Shown piece after piece: positions 17,566-24,731 of a stretch of 24,731 nt of DNA. The position numbers and the translations under genes are program-made. Origin of the DNA: Basidiobolus meristosporus CBS 931.73. Taxonomy: Eukaryota; Basidiobolomycota; Basidiobolomycetes; Basidiobolales; Basidiobolaceae. The first letter of the stretch is position 1, and each line of letters starts with the position of its first letter. Where the stretch lies: assembly GCA_002104905.1 (NCBI GenBank), contig MCFE01000942.1:1-24731 (forward strand), written 5' to 3'. The notes below the pieces were generated by a model. That model saw only the letters and a list, made by a program, of their open reading frames with translations, was not told the origin of the DNA and searched no databases.

Positions 17566-17763
17566 TGGCATGAAGCCATTAGGTTCCAGCCAGAGTCATG
17601 GAAATCAAGTGTTACAGCCAAAATACTTATTGCGTGGTGGATTTTAATGGAGTTACTTGTTGAGTGTGGGGTTGGGTGTAATGTTAGTGTAGGATATAGG
17701 GACTTGTATAGGTCAATACAATTGGCAATTGAGGTACAACTTAAGTTTCAACAGAAATAAATC
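17566..17763 (+). terminator. 3' flank with poly(A) signal after the 238-aa ORF
   Basis: About 200 bp without coding. AATAAA at 17756-17761 lies 190 bp after the stop. The AAT directly after it (17764-17766) is the presumed target site of DNA transposon copy 2. Confidence 0.4.
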
Positions 17764-17766
17764 AAT

Positions 17767-17860
17767 GGACTTGTTCTGTTGGATAGTGCCACATAGTGCC
17801 AGCCTGTTTGTAGTGCCGGATTGATCTGGCACCCTACGGCACTATCTGGCACTATAATTT
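17767..17860. repeat. Terminal repeat and subterminal GTGCC array of copy 2
   Basis: Nearly identical to the inverse of 13043-13136. It carries the same run of GTGCC then inverted GGCAC motifs; the central hairpin differs by one base in its arm (GTGCCGGATTGATCTGGCAC). Confidence 0.75.
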
Positions 17861-17949
17861 CTACCATGATGCCAGTGGTATGATACAGTTACTGGAAACT
17901 TTACTCAATCTTACTTATGTTGCTCAGAATAGTGCTTTCCTTGCTTTAT

Positions 17950-18833
17950 TTACTCTTCATAATGCTCCAGACACATTTCTCTCAGTGGATGTCTTCTTGT
18001 CTGAGCATACTGTGCATTAATAAGCATCTTAACTATTTTACCAATACTGCTGTTTTCTCCTATATATGACTTTCCTCTGTATTTACCTGCCAATATGCTG
18101 AATCTCTTCAGATATCCAAATGTGTGCTCTACCCTCACTCTGAAATGAATAAATATCTCATTGTAGAGCTTCTGCTTCCTGCTAAGCACACCATTCCTTG
18201 GCTTCCTTTTATCTGTAATACATCCTAATCTGTGACAATTCTCTCCTATAAAGGCTAAGTCTGCCATACATTTCTCCCCTCTACTGAATTCAGGATGATT
18301 CTCTACCCAGAGTGCTTTTTCATGCCTACTTCCAGCAAATGGCCCACTAAACCAGATGATGTTACCCTTAATGTCAGACAGTGCTTGAAACTTCACACAG
18401 TGTGCCTTTACTTGCCAGAATAAAAGTGTCTCTGCCCTCTAGAAGGTCTGTTAATTCTCACTGGGAAGGTATCCAAAATACTCCTTATGTGGAACCTGTT
18501 GCTGAACACTCTGGGATATGAAAGTCTATTGGAGCTTCTGAACCTAGTATTCCAAGCTTGCTCTAAGTCATTCATACACTCTGCAAGGTGGTTCTCCATT
18601 GCTGTCAGCTGGGAATGAAAGCTTCTAGGACTTTTTTTGCTATGGATAGTGGGATGAAACATTGTGGGGCAATAGTTCTTGTAATAGCAGAGAAGCTTAA
18701 CAAGGGATCTCCTTGAGTAGATTGGGGTAGATGGTGCACAGTACTTGGAATAGATCTCCTCTAGTGTGTCAAAAGAAAATCCAGTGGTAGTGATGGGATT
18801 GATGAGAAAAGACCATTCAGATGAGCAATTCAT
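17950..18833 (-). pseudogene. DDE_Tnp_4 (PIF/Harbinger-like) transposase, copy 2
   Basis: Nearly identical to copy 1. The first frame (18833-18408, 141 codons) opens MNCSSEWSFL and ends HFYSGK-stop. The second (18396-17950) continues in the -1 frame from VKFQALSDIKG to CLEHYEE, so its C-terminus is longer and intact compared with copy 1. The stop and frameshift after HFYSGK are identical to copy 1. The family-conserved GSRHDK motif reads GSRHEK (GAC to GAA), and GEDCH reads GENCH. The likely catalytic residues in DTFPV, ADLAF and VEHTF are kept. Gypsy B's LTR starts at the base before the ATG, removing its promoter. Confidence 0.85.
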
Positions 18834-18991
18834 TGTTATGATCTGCTGCTTGAATGTTCAAGTTATATCAGCTTTTAGTCAAACCAATTAGTATATGTTT
18901 AGGTTATCAGTATATCAGTATTATCTATGAAATCAGTAGCATTAGTCAGCAAATGAATCAGCAGATCCTTATCAGACAGAAATAGATATAT
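18834..18991 (+). repeat. Gypsy B 5' LTR, left part
   Basis: Begins TGTTATGATCTGC at 18834 and runs to the ATAT at 18988-18991 where gypsy A is inserted. Together with 23930-24143, counting the 4-bp duplication once, it makes 368 bp, exactly the length of the A LTRs. The first ~60 bp carry about seven differences from the A LTR; the rest is nearly identical. Confidence 0.9.
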
Positions 18992-19359
18992 TGTTACAAG
19001 TCTTGGTATAAGAGTTGTAGAGGAATAGGGAGTTTAGCTAGTATTGTATTCACTAAAACTTGAACTGATTTTTATTGAGGTTCCAGCAGCTCCTTATATA
19101 CATGTTGCCTGATCAATTGCTGACTAATTGTATTTCCTAATGTAGGTTGTGGCTGATGACTCATTTGATTGCATCATCATCACCCAATAAGATCCTACTT
19201 AATATATCTATTTCTGTCTGATAAGGATCTGCTGATTCATTTGCTGACTAATGCTACTGATTTCATAGATAATACTGATATACTGATAACCTAAACATAT
19301 ACTAATTGATTTGACTAAAAACTGATCTAACTTAACCATTCAAGTGGCAGATCATAACA
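18992..19359 (-). repeat. 3' LTR of gypsy A
   Basis: On the plus strand it starts TGTTACAAG and ends ATCATAACA; 368 bp. In sense it contains TATATAAGG (about 19093-19101) followed by AATAAA (19071-19076), the usual promoter and poly(A) signal pair. Confidence 0.95.
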
Positions 19360-19371
19360 TTCTCCCCTACT
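19360..19371 (-). other. Polypurine tract of gypsy A
   Basis: The minus strand reads AGTAGGGGAGAA immediately before the 3' LTR. It overlaps the last bases of the pol stop codon. Confidence 0.8.
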
Positions 19372-22300
19372 AAAGTTGAGAGGGTTCTCCTGAATCTCTT
19401 TTCTTGTGATACCAATATCTTGATGGTTCATTATTATCAGCAAGTCTTGCACGCTTGAGTCTGTCCCTATGCACTAAGTCTTCACGGATATTGCCTTGTT
19501 TGTCCACCAGTTGGTAAGTTGCAAATGGACATTCTCTGATGATCTTGAATGGTCCTGTCCATTGTGGCTCAAATTTCTTCCGAGTGTTGTTTCTTAGCAA
19601 TACAAAGTTCCCAACTGTCAATACTTCTGGTGCTATAGTCTTATCAAATCTCTGCTTCATCTTTTCTGCGCTTTGAGATACTTTGGTCTGTGCCTCTTGA
19701 CATCTTTGTTCTAGTTGCTGGTGTCTACTTGGCTGACTGAGTTCATCTTCTAAGGTGTCTGTAAGTTTTGGTTGTGTGAGATCTCCTGGAATCCTTAGTT
19801 CACATCCATACACTAAGTAAAATGGCAATTGCTGGGTGGTGTTGTGTACTCTGACTCTGCATGCAAAGAGTGCTTGGTCTATATACTCATCCCATCTACT
19901 GACAACTCCATTTGCATACTTGGTCAGCATTTTCCCAAATAATCCATTGAACCGCTCAGTGACTCCATTAGTTCTGGGGTGATATGCCGAGGTTTTCAAG
20001 TGTCTGATCTGCTGCATTTCCAGGTAAGCCTCTAATGTCTTTGCCATAAAGTTTGCACCTCTATCAGATAAGATCTCCACAGGGCATCCAAACTTCATCA
20101 GGATCTCATGGTAAATGAAACTTGCAACTTCTTGTTCACTGGCTATTGGTACAGCTTTAGCAACTGGCCATTTAGTGGCATGGTCAATTGCTACTAGGAT
20201 CCAACGGTTGCATTTCCTGGTAGTTGGCAGTCTTCCAATAAAGTCAATTCCCCATCTCTCAAATGGTCTTACAGGCTCCAAAGGGAAGAGTTTGGCAATT
20301 CTTTGTGGCTGACCTTGATTGATTTGGCAGTTTGGGCATGTTTTCACTAGCTTCTCAATATCTTGTTTCATTCTGGGCCACCATGCTCTGGCTTTCACAA
20401 GGCTATAGGTTCCTTCAATCCCAAGATGTCCATATCCATTGTGTAGCTTATTTATTAAATCCAGGCAAGCAACATAAGGACAATAGGCAATAGGGCTTCC
20501 ATCAACAATTTGGTAGAGTGTTTCATCCTGTACAACAAATTTGCTGGCTTCATCACGGATTATCTTCTTGATATCTTCATCCACCTCATTAGGAATGGCT
20601 TGGTCCTCCAAGTACTTTGGTAATAGGCTAGGCCAATCTGATTCATGTACCAAGTTGAGTTGTGCAACTTGATCTAATCTTGATAAGGCATCAGCAACCG
20701 TGTTGTTTTTTCCTTGGCAGTAGACAATCTCCAGGTCAAATTGCTGAATGTATTCACTCCATCTTGTCATTCTTCTAGAGAGTACCTTCTGAGTAAATAT
20801 ATACTTGAGGGAGGCATGATCAGTCTTCACAGTGCATTTGACTCCTTCAATATAGCATCTCCATGTCTTCAAACAGTGTATTATAGCAAGCATCTCCTTC
20901 TCATGGACTGGATAGTTTTGTTCTGCTGAGTTCAGTTTCTTGGATTCAAGGGCAACAGGGTAGTCCTTTCCCTTGTGTTCTTGGCTCAGCACTCCACCAA
21001 TTGCATAATCTGAAGCATCTGTGCACAGAGTGAACTCTTTTCTGAAGTCTGGTATTCTTAGGCTTGGCAGCTTAGCAAGTTCATTCTTGAGCGTCTGGAA
21101 GGCAGTCTCACAAGCTATGTCCCACTTATAGGTATTGTCTTTCTTGAGGATATCAGTTAAAGGGGCTGCAATACTTGCAAAAGACTTGACAAATCTCCGA
21201 TAATAGGAAACCATTCCGAGGAATGATCTGAGTTCTGATATGCTATGGGGTTGCTTCAAATTCTTGATTACTTCCACCTTCTTTGGGTCTAAGGTTACTC
21301 CTGTGCTAGTCACTATGTGTCCCAGGTATTCAACGTGCTCCTTGAAGAATTCACACTTGGCTAGCTTGCCATATAGCTTGTTCTCTCTTAGTTTCTTCAA
21401 GACCTTTTCAATGTGCACTATGTGATCCTCTTCTGTCTTGCTGTATATCAATATGTCATCCAGGTAGATTATCACAAACTTGTCTAAGTACTCCTGAAAG
21501 ACAGTCTGCATCAGCGTCATGAATGTTGCAGGGGCATTAGTGAGGCCAAAACTCATGACTAAGTACTCGTAATGTCCATATCTGGTCCTGAATGCTGTCT
21601 TAGGGATATCTTCTGGTTTCACCCTAATCTGGTTGTATCCTGACATGAGGTCAATCTTGCTGAAAATAGTGGCTCCATTAAGTTGGTCCAAAAGATCATC
21701 AATCCAAGGTATGGGGTACTTATTCTTGACGGTAACTGAGTTCAGGGCTCTGTAGTCAATGCACATCCTAAGTGTTCCATCCTTCTTTTTCACAAAAAGC
21801 ACTGGTGCTCCCCAGGGTGACTTGCTGGGCCTGATGTATCCTTGCTCCAATAGCTGATCAATTTGTCTCTTCATTTCCTCCAGTTCCAATGGACTCATTC
21901 TGTAAGGTGTCTTGCTCACTGGAGGGCTATCTCCTGTGTCTATGGCATGATCCACGTCTCTGACTGGTGGTAGGCTTACAAGCTCATCTGGAAACACGTC
22001 TGAATATTTCTTCAAGAGAGTCTGGACCTGCTGGGGTGCTGGGGTAGAGGAATCCTCCTGTAATACCGCCATGAGGAACATCTGGGTACCTTTTCTAAGT
22101 GCTCTACAGAACTGGGTCTTGCTAAGTTCACTTGTCTCACACACACTGGAATTGACCAAGTTGAAATCCAGCCTGGCAGGTAATAGCTCATAGGTCTTGT
22201 TGTCTTTTTGGATCTGAGTTGCATGGGTTCTCCAGTTGATTGATGGATTACGACAAAATAGCCAGGTTTTCCCAAGTACAAGGTCAAACTTGCAGGTCCC

Positions 22301-22795
22301 AAATATATAAGCCTGTAGGTCTTCTTCACAGTCATTGATCTTCATTCTTACTGGCTGGGTAATACGGTTGATTATGTGGGAGTTCCCATCAGCTGTGGAA
22401 ACTGAAGTTGATTTGGTAGGTTCCGAGTTGATTCCAGCTTTCAAAGCAAATTGCTCTGACATGTACTCATGCGATGCTCCTGAGTCAATCATGATCTTGG
22501 CAGGTACTCCATTGATTACTCCATTCAAGTACAATAACTTCCCTGAGTTTGAAGTCATTTGGGACAAGTACTCTTCTGTCATATGGAAGGTGAGTTCCGA
22601 GTCTTCTTCAAGCTCATCTTCCACATTACTGTGCTCATGGGACTCAATATGGTTGAAGGTTCTTGTTGGCTGGTGTCCATTTCTTCTCTGAGGGCAGTAC
22701 TTTGCAATATGTCCCTGCTGGTGGCAATTGAAGCAAAGTCCTCTCTTCTTGCATTCTTCTGAGGAGGGATTCTTCTGCATAGCGTCTATTTCCAT
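19370..22795 (-). CDS. pol: Gypsy A nucleocapsid-Pol polyprotein (1141 codons)
   Basis: One uninterrupted frame carries all enzymes in order. Zinc knuckle [14 protein letters not shown] at residues 21-34. Aspartic protease with DSGA at 104-107. RT with Asp382 in [12 protein letters not shown] and the YLDD box at 444-447. RNase H with Asp593 (CTDASD), the [11 protein letters not shown] Glu at about 632, and Asp659 (TDH). Integrase with zinc residues His785, His790, Cys820 and Cys823, and the triad Asp851, Asp911, Glu947, the last two spaced D-35-E. After the integrase, [21 protein letters not shown] is the usual C-terminal fold; no chromodomain follows. All catalytic residues are present. The first Met (MEIDAM) is probably not a true start: the frame continues upstream through four codons to a UGA that ends gag. 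Expression would need readthrough or an intact relative. Confidence 0.93.
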   Translation of the reverse strand: MEIDAMQKNPSSEECKKRGLCFNCHQQGHIAKYCPQRRNGHQPTRTFNHIESHEHSNVEDELEEDSELTFHMTEEYLSQMTSNSGKLLYLNGVINGVPAKIMIDSGASHEYMSEQFALKAGINSEPTKSTSVSTADGNSHIINRITQPVRMKINDCEEDLQAYIFGTCKFDLVLGKTWLFCRNPSINWRTHATQIQKDNKTYELLPARLDFNLVNSSVCETSELSKTQFCRALRKGTQMFLMAVLQEDSSTPAPQQVQTLLKKYSDVFPDELVSLPPVRDVDHAIDTGDSPPVSKTPYRMSPLELEEMKRQIDQLLEQGYIRPSKSPWGAPVLFVKKKDGTLRMCIDYRALNSVTVKNKYPIPWIDDLLDQLNGATIFSKIDLMSGYNQIRVKPEDIPKTAFRTRYGHYEYLVMSFGLTNAPATFMTLMQTVFQEYLDKFVIIYLDDILIYSKTEEDHIVHIEKVLKKLRENKLYGKLAKCEFFKEHVEYLGHIVTSTGVTLDPKKVEVIKNLKQPHSISELRSFLGMVSYYRRFVKSFASIAAPLTDILKKDNTYKWDIACETAFQTLKNELAKLPSLRIPDFRKEFTLCTDASDYAIGGVLSQEHKGKDYPVALESKKLNSAEQNYPVHEKEMLAIIHCLKTWRCYIEGVKCTVKTDHASLKYIFTQKVLSRRMTRWSEYIQQFDLEIVYCQGKNNTVADALSRLDQVAQLNLVHESDWPSLLPKYLEDQAIPNEVDEDIKKIIRDEASKFVVQDETLYQIVDGSPIAYCPYVACLDLINKLHNGYGHLGIEGTYSLVKARAWWPRMKQDIEKLVKTCPNCQINQGQPQRIAKLFPLEPVRPFERWGIDFIGRLPTTRKCNRWILVAIDHATKWPVAKAVPIASEQEVASFIYHEILMKFGCPVEILSDRGANFMAKTLEAYLEMQQIRHLKTSAYHPRTNGVTERFNGLFGKMLTKYANGVVSRWDEYIDQALFACRVRVHNTTQQLPFYLVYGCELRIPGDLTQPKLTDTLEDELSQPSRHQQLEQRCQEAQTKVSQSAEKMKQRFDKTIAPEVLTVGNFVLLRNNTRKKFEPQWTGPFKIIRECPFATYQLVDKQGNIREDLVHRDRLKRARLADNNEPSRYWYHKKRDSGEPSQL

Positions 22796-22807
22796 TGGTA
22801 CTACTTC

Positions 22808-23503
22808 TCATTGTCTTCTTTCATAATGATTATAGCCTTTCTGATTAGTCACTGTAGGCTTCCCAACTCCAAACATAGCTGAGTCATAGTCAATAGCAAT
22901 CTTGATGGCTTCTTCAATAGTCTGAGGTCTTCGGTAATTGACTTCCTTGCGAGTTCTTTCTTTCAACCCATCAATAAAGTATTCAACTTGATCCAAGGGG
23001 TCCATTCTTTCAATTTGTCCAAGTAGACATCTGTACTCATAGATGTATTCTTGCACCATTCCTTTCTGTCTGAGTGTCTTTAACTTCTTTCTTAGTAGTG
23101 TCTGCTGGTGTGGAGGTTCAAAAGCATCCTGAATTTCCGACACAAACTCATCCCAGGTAGAGATTGTAGAGCATCCCATCATAGTGGCTGACCTGATCTT
23201 GTTGTGGTACCACTGTAAAGCTGCATCTGCCAGGTAAGAAGCTGCATAATGCAACTTGCTTTCTGGAGCAATTCCTTTAGCTTTAAAAGCTTCTTCAATC
23301 TGAAAGAGCCAAGTTCCCAGGTTTTCATTGACTCTGCCATGGTACTGGTTGACCTTCACACTAAAGTTGCTCTTGACAGGGCTTTGCTGGCTCTGAGCCA
23401 TGGTAGTCATTCCTTGTTGCTGTTGGCTGAGGATCTGGAGTAACTGTTGCTGTTGGGCCAGGATTTGCTGCATGGCATTCTTCCATTCTTGATTGTCCAA
23501 CAT
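22808..23503 (-). CDS. gag: Gypsy A Gag (capsid part, 231 aa)
   Basis: Starts MLDNQEWKNAMQQ at 23503. The N-terminal 45 residues are very Gln-rich (QQQQLLQILSQQQQ). The Retrotrans_gag fold follows from about residue 55 to 160: YHGRVNENLGTWLFQIEEAF, YLADAALQWYHN, WDEFVSEIQDAF and EYIYEYRCLLGQ. It ends NHYERRQ at a UGA (22808-22810). The UGA is in frame with pol, four codons ahead of its first Met, and lies between capsid and the zinc knuckle, which in a normal Gag belong to one protein. Gag assembles the virus-like particle; this form lacks its RNA-binding knuckle. The same start and sequence recur in gypsy B with four residue differences over 176 codons. Confidence 0.92.
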   Translation of the reverse strand: MLDNQEWKNAMQQILAQQQQLLQILSQQQQGMTTMAQSQQSPVKSNFSVKVNQYHGRVNENLGTWLFQIEEAFKAKGIAPESKLHYAASYLADAALQWYHNKIRSATMMGCSTISTWDEFVSEIQDAFEPPHQQTLLRKKLKTLRQKGMVQEYIYEYRCLLGQIERMDPLDQVEYFIDGLKERTRKEVNYRRPQTIEEAIKIAIDYDSAMFGVGKPTVTNQKGYNHYERRQ

Positions 23504-23549
23504 CTTGAGGGTGGTTTCTTCTTTCTTCAGGAGGGAGGTTTCTGGTTAT

Positions 23550-23560
23550 CGCTGCTACCA
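23550..23560 (-). other. Primer-binding site of gypsy A
   Basis: The minus strand reads TGGTAGCAGCG one base after the 5' LTR. Complementarity implies a tRNA ending CGCTGCTACCA. A U at position 72 with discriminator A fits the A1-U72 pair characteristic of eukaryotic initiator tRNA-Met; the assignment is inference. Confidence 0.7.
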
Positions 23561-23561
23561 A

Positions 23562-23929
23562 TGTTACAAGTCTTGGTATAAGAGTTGTAGAGGAATAGGG
23601 AGTTTAGCTAGTATTGTATTCACTAAAACTTGAACTGATTTTTATTGAGGTTCCAGCAGCTCCTTATATACATGTTGCCTGATCAATTGCTGACTAATTG
23701 TATTTCCTAATGTAGGTTGTGGCTGATGACTCATTTGATTGCATCATCATCACCCAATAAGATCCTACTTAATATATCTATTTCTGTCTGATAAGGATCT
23801 GCTGATTCATTTGCTGACTAATGCTACTGATTTCATAGATAATACTGTTATACTGATAACCTAAACATATACTAATTGATTTGACTAAAAACTGATCTAA
23901 CTTAACCATTCAAGTGGCAGATCATAACA
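23562..23929 (-). repeat. 5' LTR of gypsy A
   Basis: 368 bp, identical to 18992-19359 except at 23848. Carries the TATATAAGG promoter box and AATAAA in sense. Confidence 0.95.
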
Positions 23930-24143
23930 ATATTAAGTAGGATCTTATGGGGTGATGATGATGCAATCAAATTAGTCATCAGCCACAACCTACATTAGGA
24001 AATACAATTAGTCAGCAATTGATCAGGCAACATGTATATAAGGAGCTGCTGGAACCTCAATAAAAATCAGTTCAAGTTTTAGTGAATACAATACTAGCTA
24101 AACTCCCTATTCCTCTACAACTCTTATACCAAGACTTGTAACA
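23930..24143 (+). repeat. Gypsy B 5' LTR, right part
   Basis: Continues the B LTR after the gypsy A insertion, starting with the duplicated ATAT and ending CTTGTAACA. It retains TATATAAGG at about 24036-24044 and AATAAA at 24059-24064, so the core promoter of B survives about 100 bp from gypsy A's LTR. Confidence 0.92.
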
Positions 24144-24144
24144 T

Positions 24145-24155
24145 TGGTAGCAGCG
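24145..24155 (+). other. Primer-binding site of gypsy B
   Basis: TGGTAGCAGCG one base after the LTR, identical to that of gypsy A. Confidence 0.7.
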
Positions 24156-24201
24156 ATAACCAGAAACCTCCCTCCTGAAGAAAGAAGAAACCACCCTCAA
24201 G

Positions 24202-24731
24202 ATGTTGGACAATCAAGAATGGAAGAATGCCATGCAGCAAATCCTGGCCCAACAGCAACAGTTACTCCAGATCCTCAGCCAACAGCAACAAGGAATGACT
24301 ACCATGGCTCAGAGCCAGCAAAGCCCTGTCAAGAGCAACTTTAGTGTGAAGGTCAACCAGTACCATGGCAGAGTCAATGAAAACCTGGGAACTTGGCTCT
24401 TTCAGATTGAAGAAGCTTTTAAAGCTAAAGGAATTGCTCCAGAAAGCAAGTTGCATTATGCAGCTTCCTACCTGGCAGATGCCACTTTACAGTGGTACCA
24501 CAACAAGATCAGGTCAGCCACTATGATGGGATGCTCTACAATCTCTACCTGGGATGAATTTGTGTTGGAAATTCAGGATGCTTTTGAACCTCCACACCAG
24601 CAGACACTACTAAGAAGGAAGTTAAAGACACTCAGACAGAAAGGAATGGTGCAAGAATACATCTATGAGTACAGATATCTACTTGGACAAATTGAAAGAA
24701 TGGACCCCTTGGATCAAGTTGAATACTTTAT
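24202..24731 (+). CDS. gag: Gypsy B Gag, cut by the window end
   Basis: The ATG at 24202 opens MLDNQEWKNAMQQ, as in gypsy A, and the frame stays open for 176 codons to the last base of the window, ending in DPLDQVEYF. The Gln-rich N-terminus and the Retrotrans_gag region (YHGRVNENLGTW, YLADATLQWYHN, WDEFVLEIQDAF) are complete so far. It differs from A Gag at four residues by eye: A to T in YLADA, S to L in EFVSE, K to R in LLRKK, C to Y in YRCLL. The window stops before the position of gypsy A's in-frame UGA, so the comparison that would explain it is not available here. Confidence 0.92.
   Translation, partial: MLDNQEWKNAMQQILAQQQQLLQILSQQQQGMTTMAQSQQSPVKSNFSVKVNQYHGRVNENLGTWLFQIEEAFKAKGIAPESKLHYAASYLADATLQWYHNKIRSATMMGCSTISTWDEFVLEIQDAFEPPHQQTLLRRKLKTLRQKGMVQEYIYEYRYLLGQIERMDPLDQVEYF

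Larger units (their letters stand above)
17767..18833 (-). mobile_element. DNA transposon copy 2, interrupted by gypsy B
   Basis: This is the right (transposase) end of a second copy of the 9699-13136 element, in opposite orientation. The terminal repeat GGACTTGTTCTGTTG starts at 17767, preceded by AAT. The subterminal GTGCC array follows at about 17784-17860, then the transposase gene. Gypsy B's 5' LTR begins at 18834, directly upstream of the transposase ATG. The rest of the transposon, including the second gene and other terminus, must lie beyond B's 3' LTR outside the window. Confidence 0.82.
18992..23929 (-). mobile_element. Gypsy A: young, nearly intact Ty3/gypsy retrotransposon
   Basis: A 4938-bp element with two 368-bp LTRs differing at one position (19278 versus 23848), a polypurine tract, a tRNA primer site, and gag and pol in the Ty3/gypsy order (protease, RT, RNase H, integrase). 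It is inserted in the 5' LTR of gypsy B, on the opposite strand, with a 4-bp ATAT duplication (18988-18991 and 23930-23933). The only obvious defect is an in-frame UGA between capsid and nucleocapsid. No chromodomain is visible at the integrase C-terminus. Confidence 0.95.

Noticed and set aside
3937-17766. CACTA-type termini for the tnp2 element
   Set aside because: TAGTG/CACTA-like pentamers occur (for example near 17676), but I found no matching pair with inverted subterminal repeats, so no element boundary is claimed.
19370-19560. Chromodomain at the gypsy A integrase C-terminus
   Set aside because: The tail ends shortly after the GPFKI fold, with no aromatic-cage pattern.
22300-23560. 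Small overlapping frames in and around gypsy gag (for example 23361-23561)
   Set aside because: They overlap the well-supported Gag frame and mirror one another in gypsy B; no independent coding signal.
1-24731. CRISPR arrays, tRNA or rRNA genes, bacterial operons
   Set aside because: No regularly spaced short repeats, tRNA cloverleaf or rRNA signatures were seen; the content is eukaryotic mobile DNA.

Overview
This is a transposon-only stretch of a eukaryotic, almost certainly fungal, nuclear genome. The evidence is a low-GC, strongly CpG-poor background; Ty3/gypsy and Ty1/copia elements of fungal type; a fungal-style tnp2 (CACTA/CMC) transposase; and two copies of a DDE_Tnp_4 (PIF/Harbinger-like) transposon. 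Tnp2 genes of this architecture are most common in Basidiomycota, so a basidiomycete is my first guess, but the window has no host gene that would settle it. I see no rRNA, tRNA or CRISPR.

Layout. 1-2676: a decayed minus-strand copia element (copia-1), cut by the window start, with its 5' LTR at 2327-2676. 2677-2799: part of a plus-strand LTR of the same family. 2800-3266: a fragment (alpha) of a repeated plus-strand ORF of unknown function. 3267-3936: two fused copia fragments. 3937-4713: no gene seen. 4714-7106: a tnp2 pseudogene on the minus strand. 7329-8266: a fuller copy (beta) of the unknown ORF, divergent from tnp2. 8267-16834: a decayed minus-strand copia element (copia-2) bounded by LTRs and a 5-bp target duplication. 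It is itself interrupted by a 3.4-kb two-gene DNA transposon (9699-13136) and a solo-LTR-like block (about 14896-15520). 16840-17565: an open 238-aa ORF that lay directly beside beta before copia-2 arrived. 17767-18833: a second copy of the DNA transposon. 18834-24731: a plus-strand gypsy element (B) whose 5' LTR is split by a nearly intact opposite-strand gypsy element (A, 18992-23929).

History. The insertions form a readable stack: old tnp2/ORF substrate; then copia-2 (LTRs differ by roughly 15% by eye); then the DNA transposon inside its reverse transcriptase gene. On the right, DNA transposon copy 2 was hit by gypsy B, and B's LTR was hit by gypsy A. Gypsy A has LTRs differing at one of 368 positions, so it is very young. 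It carries a complete 1141-codon pol frame but a single in-frame UGA between capsid and nucleocapsid.

Most interesting points: the precisely bounded DNA transposon with two divergent genes, one disrupted by a 22-bp tandem duplication that accounts exactly for its frameshift; the same transposase frameshift in both transposon copies; initiator-tRNA priming by two different routes in copia and gypsy; the in-frame UGA of gypsy A; and a repeated, unrecognised ORF family placed head-to-head with tnp2.
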